DNA from: Cyrtobacter comes
GTDB taxonomy: Bacteria; Pseudomonadota; Alphaproteobacteria; Rickettsiales; Midichloriaceae
NCBI RefSeq assembly: GCF_034470605.1
Contig: NZ_JARGYT010000047.1
Span: 1-9,533 of the forward strand
Direction of reading: 5' to 3'
DNA: 9,533 nt
Part shown: positions 1 through 4,925 of the stretch, one piece after another
How positions within the stretch are numbered: position 1 is the stretch's first letter
Layout of the letters: every line of letters begins with the position of its first letter
Position numbers and translations under genes: made by a program
Notes under the pieces: model-generated
What the model saw: the letters and a program-made list of their open reading frames with translations, nothing else
Databases searched by the model: none
Told to the model about the DNA's origin: nothing

Positions 1-75
1 TGGGCTCAGGCTAAGCAAATTCGTAGATCCACTAATTGCTCTATAAATCAACTTTTCAATGACTATTTATCGTGA
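1..75 (+). CDS. Possible C-terminal end of a rightward gene (partial)
   Basis: Frame 1 is open from the first base of the window to a TGA at 73-75, giving a 24-residue tail that ends in NQLFNDYLS. The composition is polar and protein-like, and the stop lies 20 bases before the stop of the leftward hydrolase, as expected for a convergent gene pair. No family can be named from so short a piece. An open run of this length could arise by chance in AT-rich DNA, so the call is weak. No hairpin terminator is visible in the 19 bases between the two stops. Confidence 0.35.
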   Translation, partial: WAQAKQIRRSTNCSINQLFNDYLS

Positions 76-94
76 CTCTTTTATACCGGATTAG

Positions 95-655
95 CTATAC
101 ATCAGTTGGATATGTATAAGTTTTATTTCTCATTTCCTTATAAGGCGCAGAATCTTCTTCAATGCATTTAATTAGATTTTCAATTTGTTGACTATCAAAA
201 TCCAGGGTATGATTCAGCTCCGCTCCCCAAGATCTTAGAATCTTTTCTGAAAAATCCCTAACTAACTCACTTACTTGAGGCACCATTTGAACACCTTCTG
301 CACCATCTACCGCACCATTGCCTGCAAGCGTAGAATGGCGGCCTGGAACACTTAAGAAATTTATTCTAGTATTCATAGATGTAACAGGAACTATAGGATC
401 AAAACCATGAGATCTTTCATCCTCGGCAAAAATACCAATATAATTCTCAACGTTTGACCCAAGCTTGGTATGTACATCTCTAACTATAGTTAATCCTCCC
501 ACTATAGGGTCAAGTGCAAGTATATTCACCTTTATATTCTTTAATTCATCATCGGCTAGCATATAATTTGCTAACATATGGCAAGCTACCCCACCCCTGC
601 TCCAACCAACAATATTCACATGCATATTTCCTTTCTTACGCATAATCTCCATCAT
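95..655 (-). CDS. Alpha/beta-hydrolase (lipase-like), C-terminal catalytic part of a split gene
   Basis: Counted from the first ATG this is 186 residues. It carries the nucleophile elbow GWSRGG (Ser19) after a beta strand (HVNIV), an acid candidate in LALDP (Asp49) and a histidine in GRHSTLAG (His107): the order Ser-Asp-His of the alpha/beta-hydrolase fold. The style recalls the lipase-like effectors of intracellular bacteria and the DUF2235/Tle1 group; that placement is tentative. The reading frame stays open upstream of the ATG to about base 721, past the stop of the preceding ORF, and the extra residues (EAGIVPHNIKPQSLQLR) run smoothly into the conserved part. The ATG is therefore probably not a true start, and this is the second half of the gene at 679-1119. 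In the joined 341-residue protein the triad would be Ser174, Asp204, His262. Active protein made by frameshifting, or a pseudogene, are both possible. Confidence 0.7.
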   Translation of the reverse strand: MMEIMRKKGNMHVNIVGWSRGGVACHMLANYMLADDELKNIKVNILALDPIVGGLTIVRDVHTKLGSNVENYIGIFAEDERSHGFDPIVPVTSMNTRINFLSVPGRHSTLAGNGAVDGAEGVQMVPQVSELVRDFSEKILRSWGAELNHTLDFDSQQIENLIKCIEEDSAPYKEMRNKTYTYPTDV

Positions 656-678
656 ACGTAACTGTAAACTTTGTGGCT

Positions 679-1119
679 TTATGTTGTGTGGTACAATCCC
701 TGCTTCTTTTTTATCTCTTTTTTAATTCCAGGCAGATATTTATCTTTCTCAAGTTGTACTCCATATTTCTTTAATTTGTTATATTTCGATACGCTTAATT
801 CTTCTTTTTCTAAATTCAATATGTGCTGAGTTTTTTTACCTCTGATTATACTTTGTGCATGCCGCACCCCCTCTTCGAGCCCCTTTCCAAATAACTGGCC
901 TGTAACAGTATTGTACTTCCATGGCTCTACCCATAACATAGGGTCCTGAAGATTACCACTACCAGGGCCATCAACAACAATCCAATCAACAAACTCCCTA
1001 CCACCAGCATTTGATGCGAGTGTAGAAATAATTTCTCCAGATGAATATCTTTCTCTATCAACCCCAAGGCTATTAACCGTAGTTGGTAAAAAGAATATTG
1101 TAATAACATAATTTTTCAT
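679..1119 (-). CDS. Alpha/beta-hydrolase (lipase-like), N-terminal part of a split gene
   Basis: This 146-residue ORF begins with a hydrophobic strand (MKNYVITIFF) like the first beta strand of DUF2235/Tle1-type hydrolases. It continues with WIVVDGPGSGNL and a Trp-rich, Gly-rich stretch (LWVEPWKYNTVTGQLFGKG), then a helical, lysine-rich segment. It lacks a nucleophile serine elbow, which lies in the other frame at 95-655. The usual DGT-type residues after the first strand are replaced by LPTT, which may matter for the oxyanion hole or metal site. The frame ends at a TAA at 679-681, only eight codons past an A AAA AAG heptamer from which a -1 slip enters the catalytic frame. The start is the ATG at 1119; only a weak AAAG precedes it, and no convincing promoter was found. 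Either one gene expressed by frameshifting or a recent frameshift mutation explains the split. Confidence 0.7.
   Translation of the reverse strand: MKNYVITIFFLPTTVNSLGVDRERYSSGEIISTLASNAGGREFVDWIVVDGPGSGNLQDPMLWVEPWKYNTVTGQLFGKGLEEGVRHAQSIIRGKKTQHILNLEKEELSVSKYNKLKKYGVQLEKDKYLPGIKKEIKKKQGLYHTT
706..712 (-). promoter_or_regulatory. Candidate -1 ribosomal frameshift site, A AAA AAG
   Basis: On the minus strand, the zero frame of the upstream hydrolase ORF reads ..A|AAA|AAG here, the heptamer used by E. coli dnaX. A -1 slip makes the next codon GAA (706-704), in the frame of the downstream catalytic ORF, and the two frames overlap without stops only between about 721 and 681. A second run of six A lies at 718-723. 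The downstream structure is weak (a 4-bp TTGT/ACAA stem) and no good upstream Shine-Dalgarno stimulator is seen. An ordinary one-base indel in the A-tract or RNA polymerase slippage is equally compatible. Confidence 0.4.
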
Positions 1120-1512
1120 CTTTGGGTTAATAACTATGTAGAAATAAAACGAATATACTTAGTTATATAAGAGAGATTACATTCCTATATTCATTACATT
1201 TTGAGCCCAACAACTTGCCACAACTCAAAGCAGTTCTAAATCTTGCCAATTATTTCAACAACAATATATATGGTTTAAATAATAAAAAGATGTGACCTAT
1301 TAATAGATAGATAACAATACTCTCTTTAGTTGGCCTTACTTCTCTTTCACCTTGCATCCTCTACAAATCGCTTCTATTAAAGCTTTGAACTTTCATTCCT
1401 TTATTGGATATTTTCTCTTATTTCTAAAACCCATTGATATAATTATTTTGTTAACGACGCCACATACAATTGATAGAAAAGGCGTTTTTGCTTCAATAAA
1501 CTTACTTCAATC
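1120..1512. other. Gene-poor stretch upstream of the split hydrolase
   Basis: No ORF of gene size is present. The leftward hydrolase must be transcribed from here, but I could not find a convincing -35/-10 pair. On the minus strand about 1385-1500 reads as broken open frames that include KTPFLSIVCGVV and KFKALIEAICRGCKVKE, separated by a TGA. This looks like decayed coding sequence, but I do not recognise it. Confidence 0.4.
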
Positions 1513-1630
1513 TATAGCTAAAGCGGTATAAAATTATTACATAAACAGTAACTTTTTTAAACTTAACTCAATGATAACTAATATATTTTCAAAATTAATC
1601 ATGTGCCATTTTTATGACGCTTTAGCTATA
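1513..1630. repeat. MITE-like element, copy 1 (118 bp)
   Basis: It is bounded by a perfect 12-bp terminal inverted repeat: TATAGCTAAAGC on the left and GCTTTAGCTATA on the right. The interior shares blocks with copies at 2936-3038 and 3493-3591, including ATTACATAA, a TTAACTCAA-type block, TTTTCAAA and TTATGACGCTTT before the right end. It has no coding capacity. It abuts a decayed IS982-type transposase on its right, so it probably inserted into that element. The outer TATA is self-complementary, so the exact boundary between terminal repeat and TA or TATA target duplication cannot be fixed here. Confidence 0.85.
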
Positions 1631-1634
1631 TTTC

Positions 1635-1843
1635 TGCTAAAGTGATAGAATATACATTTATAGATTCAACGGTCATAACTCTGTTTGTAAAAATATAGAG
1701 GGAAGAGGTGATAAAGAATTAGCTGCCAAAACTTCTATGGTTTTTGAGCTTTAAATTACATGCCTTAAACCATAAATTATCAAAATTAACAACGCGGATG
1801 ATAGAAAGCCAGTACCTTGCTTATTGAAAAATAAGCAAACAAA
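1635..1843 (+). pseudogene. IS982-family transposase remnant, frameshifted
   Basis: Three frames read in succession give pieces matching the remembered order of IS982 transposases. FIDSTV (1657-1674) sits at the first catalytic Asp region. HNSVCKNIEGRGDKELAAKTSMVF (from about 1674) fits the conserved segment before the GFKLH block. FLSFKLHALNHK (1741-1776) matches the FKLH motif. NNADDRKPVPCLLKN (1788-1832) matches the characteristic DDRKPVP block. Stops and frameshifts lie between these pieces, and both ends are missing: MITE copy 1 lies immediately on the left and an IS1-type fragment on the right. It is not functional. The family call rests on recognition of motif order, not on a search. 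Confidence 0.65.
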
Positions 1844-1845
1844 CC

Positions 1846-1990
1846 CGCATTGTTAAAACTTTAAATGGCACCGTGCGGCATTATTTGCTCAGATTCAGAC
1901 CATGTTCCAGATGTGACTCAGCATTCTACCTCTCATGGTTAAACTTTCTTGTTATTTCTTATTAAAATCTCATTTAACTATCTTTTAGTT
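1846..1990 (+). pseudogene. IS1-family transposase C-terminal remnant
   Basis: An open frame at 1846-1965 reads RIVKTLNGTVRHYLLRF, close to the FNSTVRHYLARF block near the C-terminus of IS1-type InsB transposases. After a shift at about 1890 another frame continues with LSILPLMVKLS to a TAG at 1988-1990. It joins directly onto the IS982-type remnant, so one decayed element has landed in or recombined with the other. The same frame region also contains a short ORF of 25 codons from ATG 1866, which I take to be incidental. Only the tail of the transposase is present. Confidence 0.45.
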
Positions 1991-2006
1991 TTCAATGCTA
2001 AAAGAT
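1980..2006. repeat. Perfect 9-bp inverted repeat (hairpin)
   Basis: ATCTTTTAG (1980-1988) and CTAAAAGAT (1998-2006) pair perfectly around a 9-base loop. The hairpin overlaps the end of the IS1-type remnant and may be part of that element's end. No T-run follows on either strand, so it is not a standard terminator. Confidence 0.5.
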
Positions 2007-2142
2007 TAACTACGCTTATGAACTTATGGCTTAGTAATTTGACCATGAACAATTTACAATCAGTTCATCTATCATAATTTGGAATTAACCACCTGTTATA
2101 CGGATAATTCTTCCATAAAATCACCTCGCTAATAATTCTTAG

Positions 2143-2160
2143 GTATTATTTAAATAATAC
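2143..2160. repeat. 18-bp perfect palindrome upstream of the tRNA unit
   Basis: GTATTATTTAAATAATAC is a perfect palindrome, 70 bp upstream of the -35 box of the tRNA promoter. It could be a protein-binding site or only an AT-rich chance palindrome; no second copy was seen nearby. The rest of 2007-2229 holds no recognisable gene or element. Confidence 0.45.
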
Positions 2161-2229
2161 TTTAAGCCACCATAACCGCTTTTAAATGAATGCCATCCAA
2201 TTTTATTATTGATATTAAACTTATGGAGC

Positions 2230-2257
2230 TTGCTTATTACTAATTTTTTGCTATAAG
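2230..2257 (+). promoter_or_regulatory. Sigma-70-type promoter for the tRNA-Gly/tRNA-Ala unit
   Basis: TTGCTT (2230-2235) and TATAAG (2252-2257) are 16 bp apart. The expected start lies about 2264, some 14 bases before the first tRNA. The position and the match to consensus make this the likely promoter for both tRNAs, which are 13 bases apart. Confidence 0.6.
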
Positions 2258-2277
2258 CAGTGTCCTCTTGGTAGAGG

Positions 2278-2353
2278 GCGGGTGTAGCTCAGTTGGTAGA
2301 GCACAACCTTGCCAAGGTTGGGGTCGAGAGTTCGAGTCTCTTCACCCGCTCCA
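2278..2353 (+). tRNA. tRNA-Gly (anticodon GCC)
   Basis: The 76-base gene has a 7-bp acceptor stem (GCGGGTG/CACCCGC), a D arm with AGCTCAGTTGGTAGAGC, an anticodon loop CTTGCCAAG with anticodon GCC, and a T arm with GTTCGAGTC. The CCA end is encoded (2351-2353). It reads GGC and GGU glycine codons. Confidence 0.97.
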
Positions 2354-2366
2354 TGTTTCTATGTTG

Positions 2367-2442
2367 GGGGGTATAGCTCAGTTGGTAGAGCATCTGCTTT
2401 GCAAGCAGAGGGTCATGGGTTCGAATCCCTTTACCTCCACCA
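2367..2442 (+). tRNA. tRNA-Ala (anticodon UGC)
   Basis: The 76-base gene has the acceptor GGGGGTA/TACCTCC with one G-U pair, a D arm with AGCTCAGTTGGTAGAGC, an anticodon stem TCTGC/GCAGA around TTTGCAA (anticodon TGC), the T-arm motif GGTTCGAATCC, and an encoded CCA. It lies 13 bases after tRNA-Gly and probably shares its transcript. No rRNA gene is near, consistent with the unlinked tRNA and rRNA arrangement usual in Rickettsiales. Confidence 0.97.
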
Positions 2443-2448
2443 TTTTCT

Positions 2449-2464
2449 TCTACTTTTTAGTAGA
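2449..2464 (+). terminator. Weak hairpin after tRNA-Ala
   Basis: TCTACT and AGTAGA form a 6-bp stem around TTTT, six bases past the tRNA-Ala CCA. There is no T-run after the stem, so intrinsic termination is doubtful; it could instead protect or mark the 3' end of the precursor. Confidence 0.3.
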
Positions 2465-2637
2465 CTGCTTAATAAAGATAGAAATGGGGATTTAACGTAT
2501 ATTTGATCAAAAAGAGGTTATGTGCTTTGATACCAAAATCAATGCCTCTATCAGCATAGAGTTCAATTTTTTGGTCTTGTTTACATAAGCACACCAAGCT
2601 TCTTGTAGTATTTATAACTTAAGCACCATTGAAGCCT

Positions 2638-2658
2638 TATACCATTTTTTATGGTATA
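2638..2658. repeat. 8-bp inverted repeat near the end of the IS1 remnant
   Basis: TATACCAT and ATGGTATA form a perfect 8-bp stem around TTTTT, about 40 bases beyond the last recognisable IS1 transposase codon. It may belong to the end of the element or mark a separate decayed repeat. The stretch 2465-2637 holds no recognisable gene; a minus-strand frame there reads KIELYADRGIDFGIKAHN, which I cannot place. Confidence 0.45.
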
Positions 2659-2696
2659 TTCTCGGCATTGTCTCATACATCATAGATAGATAGCCT

Positions 2697-3385
2697 CTAA
2701 ACCTCCACATAGTCGTCCTGAGCATGGCATTTAGAGTAACGCTTTCTCTGGTTAATCGGGCCCATTAGACTAGAATCTTTAGCTTCTACTAAGCAAGTTT
2801 CCGCTTTATCTACTATATGCTTGATTCCATTTGGTATTATTTTGTTATAACTATAATTGCCATCTGTAGCTATAATTATGATATTATGACACTTTATTTG
2901 TAATTCGTTTACAAATCCAGAGGATCCATTTTCTATATAATGCTGAAGCAAAATTATTACATAAAAAGTAATTTTATTAAACTTAACTCAATTAAAATAT
3001 TTGCAAGGTTAGTACTATGTTATGACGCTTTAGCTATAATGTGCAACAATATCTCATTTCTGTTCAAGCCAAATTCGTACTTGCCAGTCTTTTTTCGAAG
3101 ATATATTTAGATATATATATCTATAATAGGAATATTATAATTTGCTCTCAGCTTCCTTTTCCACAGCTTTTCTAGCATTTCAAATCCCAGCCGTATCCGA
3201 AACGGTATATTCATTATCCTAGCTTCTAAAGCCAACATTGTTAAGAAACATCTATACAGACATCTTTGAGCGTGTATTTTATGTTCAATCTGCAACATTA
3301 CTTGTGCCTTTGCTTGCCTACAACCATTCTTGACCACGTTTTGTTGGAGCAAAATTTGCATCCCTTCACAGACACATTCATTCAA
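2697..3385 (-). pseudogene. IS1-family transposase (insAB) remnant, interrupted by a MITE
   Basis: Reading leftward, a zinc-ribbon start CKFCSNK (3360-3340) is followed by NVVKNGCRQ and GKQRHK in alternating frames, the pattern of the IS1 InsA metal-binding N-terminus, and then by YTLKD. A weakly matching stretch to about 3040 includes KAVEKEAES and RIWLEQK. MITE copy 2 (3038-2936) then intervenes. On the far side the InsB C-terminal part reads IATDGNYSYNKIIP, then KHIVDKAETCLVEAKDSS and NQRKRYSKC, typical of the end of IS1-type transposases in Rickettsiales. Multiple frameshifts, a small deletion after the LVEAKDSS block and the MITE insertion make it non-functional. The long ORF at 3107-3385 and the one at 2697-2951 (TTG start inside the MITE edge) are fragments of this one gene, not genes in their own right. 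Confidence 0.75.
2936..3038. repeat. MITE-like element, copy 2 (about 103 bp)
   Basis: The right end GCTTTAGCTATA (3027-3038) is identical to copy 1. The left end is degenerate, GCTGAAGC followed directly by AAAATTATTAC, lacking the GGTAT present in copy 1. The internal blocks ATTACATAAAAAGTAA, AAACTTAACTCAA and TTATGACGC match the other copies. TATAAT occurs immediately outside GCTGAAGC on the left (2936-2941) and immediately outside GCTTTAGC on the right (3035-3040), a possible target duplication. The element splits the IS1-type insB remnant. Confidence 0.8.
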
Positions 3386-3492
3386 CGCACCTTGCTATGC
3401 AATCATGTCACCATAACAAAGTCTATCCTTTTATGACAATTCCGGTCAGCATTTATTACTTAATCACCTAACTTTCTTAATTTTTTAAGAGT
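3386..3492. other. Short spacer between the IS1 remnant and MITE copy 3
   Basis: No gene is visible, and there is no trace of hslU, the gene expected downstream of hslV. A 6-bp AT-only inverted repeat, TCTTAA and TTAAGA around TTTT, lies at about 3475-3490 without a T-run on the minus strand. Confidence 0.4.
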
Positions 3493-3591
3493 TATAGCTA
3501 AAGCAGTATATTATGATTACATAATAAGTAATTTTGCTAAATTTAACCCAACATTTTCAAAGTTAGCACCCCTTATGACGCTTTTGCTATA
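3493..3591. repeat. MITE-like element, copy 3 (99 bp), overlapping the end of hslV
   Basis: The left end TATAGCTAAAGC (3493-3504) is identical to copy 1; the right end GCTTTTGCTATA (3580-3591) has one mismatch. The interior shares ATTACATAA, AAGTAATTTT, TTTTCAAA, GTTAGCA and TTATGACGCTTT with the other two copies. The right 19 bases lie inside the hslV reading frame and provide codons for IAKAS plus the TAA stop. Reading inward from this end, the terminal sequence has stops in more than one frame, so insertion at a gene end gives a short benign tail. Confidence 0.85.
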
Positions 3592-4121
3592 ATATTTAAT
3601 TCCTCGATGACAACATTATGGTTTGTATAAACGCACACATCAGCCGCTATCTTCATAGACTTCTTTACTATATCCATTGCAGACATATCGGTTGAATAAA
3701 ACAGCGCTTTTGCTGCAGAAAGAGCGTAGTTTCCACCAGAACCTATCGCAGCAATACCATCCTCTGGCTCTATAACATCACCCTGCCCTGATAATATTAG
3801 TGTATTTTGTGCATCTGCTACAATCATCATAGCCTCTAATCTTCTTAGATATTTATCAGAGCGCCAATCTTTTGCCATATCAACAGCGGCCTGCAATAAA
3901 TTTCCAGAATGCTTTTTTAAGCGCATATTAAGCCTCTCAAACAAAGCCATACCATCTGCAGCACTTCCTGCAAAACCAGATATTACTTTCCCATCAAAAA
4001 ATTTACGTATTTTATTTGTGTTAGATTTGAAAATTGTATTGCCAAAACTTACCTGTCCATCCCCAGCTATAACTATACTCTCATTTCTTTTTACTGATAA
4101 AATCGTCGTTGAATGTAGCAT
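3573..4121 (-). CDS. hslV: ATP-dependent protease subunit HslV (ClpQ), proteasome-like
   Basis: HslV is the Thr-dependent peptidase that forms a double hexamer and degrades unfolded cytoplasmic proteins fed by the HslU ATPase. The 182-residue product starts MLHSTTILSVKRN; trimming after Ser4 exposes Thr5 as the catalytic Thr1. Counted from that Thr, Asp17 (AGDGQ) and Lys33 are in place, followed by ISGFAGSAADG, the AKDWRSDKYLRRLEAMMIVAD block characteristic of Rickettsiales, GQGDVIEPEDGIAAIGSGG (GSGG at 123-126) and the terminal YTNHNVVIEEL. The ATG is fixed by an in-frame stop 15 bases upstream, the xthA stop; no clear Shine-Dalgarno site is seen, so coupling to xthA is likely. The final IAKAS and the stop come from MITE copy 3. 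All catalytic residues are intact, so the enzyme is probably functional, but hslU is not downstream. Confidence 0.96.
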   Translation of the reverse strand: MLHSTTILSVKRNESIVIAGDGQVSFGNTIFKSNTNKIRKFFDGKVISGFAGSAADGMALFERLNMRLKKHSGNLLQAAVDMAKDWRSDKYLRRLEAMMIVADAQNTLILSGQGDVIEPEDGIAAIGSGGNYALSAAKALFYSTDMSAMDIVKKSMKIAADVCVYTNHNVVIEELNIIAKAS

Positions 4122-4136
4122 AAAAGTTAATAAATC

Positions 4137-4925
4137 TTAATTAAATTCACAAAATAGCGGAGCATGATCTGATGGGCGCTCCCAACCCCTTACTGTAGCC
4201 TCTATATAACATTTATTTATCATGTCACATAAATGGCTAGAGACTAGTATATAATCTATTCTAAGCCCCCTATCATATTGGAAACTATTTTTTCTATAGT
4301 CCCACCAAGTAAATTTCTTTAGATGCGGATTTAGTATTCTAAATGAATCATAAAGTCCAAGGTTAAGAATAGACCTAAGTGCTTTTCTTTCCTCAATACT
4401 GAAACATAGCTGATCCTTCATATAAGAAGGATCATGCACATCTAAATCATCAAGAGCAACATTCATATCTCCACATACTAATAAATTTTCTCCCTGAGAT
4501 AAAAGGTAACTCAATCTACCTTTTAGTGCATTAAAAAAATCTAATTTAAAGAGAAACTTCTCTGAATTAACTTCAGACCCGTTAGGAACATACACAGATA
4601 TCACCCTAACAGGGATAGAATTTAAAGAAATTAAAGATTCGACATACCTTGCCTCAGCGGCAAATTCATGTTCAAAACCAGGAATACCAAAAATAACTTC
4701 TTCCTGCCTTTGCTTACTAAGAATCGCAACTCCATTATAGCCCTTCTGCCCATGAACGTTAATATTATAATGCTCGAAACACTGCGCACTATAAGGAAAG
4801 GCATCAGAGATACACTTAACCTCCTGCAACAAAATGATATCAGGAGAAGTAGTAGGGATCAATTCAGAAACAGCGTTAATACGAGCTCCAATAGAATTAA
4901 CATTCCAGCTTACAACAGAAAACAT
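4137..4925 (-). CDS. xthA: Exodeoxyribonuclease III, AP endonuclease family
   Basis: It encodes an Mg-dependent exonuclease/AP endonuclease of the EEP superfamily, which cleaves 5' to abasic sites and trims blocked 3' ends in base-excision repair. The 262 residues are close to the 268 of E. coli ExoIII. Motifs in order: SWNVNSIGAR (Asn8), IILLQEVK (Glu35), GYNGVAILS, VISVYVPNG, CGDMNVA (metal and catalytic Asp and Asn), FTWWDYR, RIDYILVS and the terminal SDHAPLFCEF with the catalytic Asp-His. No key residue is missing. The ATG shares one base with the htrA stop (TAATG) and no Shine-Dalgarno site is visible, so translation is probably coupled to htrA. hslV follows 15 bases later. The cluster suggests joint expression of damage-response functions. 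Confidence 0.95.
   Translation of the reverse strand: MFSVVSWNVNSIGARINAVSELIPTTSPDIILLQEVKCISDAFPYSAQCFEHYNINVHGQKGYNGVAILSKQRQEEVIFGIPGFEHEFAAEARYVESLISLNSIPVRVISVYVPNGSEVNSEKFLFKLDFFNALKGRLSYLLSQGENLLVCGDMNVALDDLDVHDPSYMKDQLCFSIEERKALRSILNLGLYDSFRILNPHLKKFTWWDYRKNSFQYDRGLRIDYILVSSHLCDMINKCYIEATVRGWERPSDHAPLFCEFN

Noticed and set aside
927..1109. 60-codon hydrophobic leftward ORF inside the hydrolase N-terminal half
   Set aside because: It is an out-of-frame shadow of the hydrolase frame, whose residues are far more protein-like (WIVVDGPGSGNL).
1786..1856. Possible structured RNA: outer TTAACAACGCGG/CCGCATTGTTAA stem and inner TTGCTTATT/AATAAGCAA hairpin
   Set aside because: The same bases read as conserved IS982-type transposase codons (DDRKPVP block) and then the junction with the IS1-type remnant, so the pairing is more likely incidental. 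The 9-bp inner hairpin is strong enough that a transcript check would still be reasonable.
1866..1943. 25-codon ORF starting MAPCGIICSDSDH
   Set aside because: It is short, has no ribosome binding site, and overlaps the IS1-type remnant in another frame.
2268..2506. Open frames across the tRNA genes
   Set aside because: They are translations of the two tRNA genes and have no coding features.
2500..2640. Minus-strand frame with KIELYADRGIDFGIKAHN as a gene fragment
   Set aside because: It is protein-like but short, bounded by stops, and matches no family I recognise; it is noted only within the description of the region.
3107..3385. 92-codon ORF as an independent gene
   Set aside because: Parts of it and of the neighbouring frames together read as IS1 InsA (CKFCSNK, NVVKNGCRQ, GKQRHK); it is a frameshifted transposase fragment.
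3472..3490. TCTTAA/TTAAGA hairpin as the hslV terminator
   Set aside because: The stem is only six AT pairs and no U-tract follows on the minus strand.
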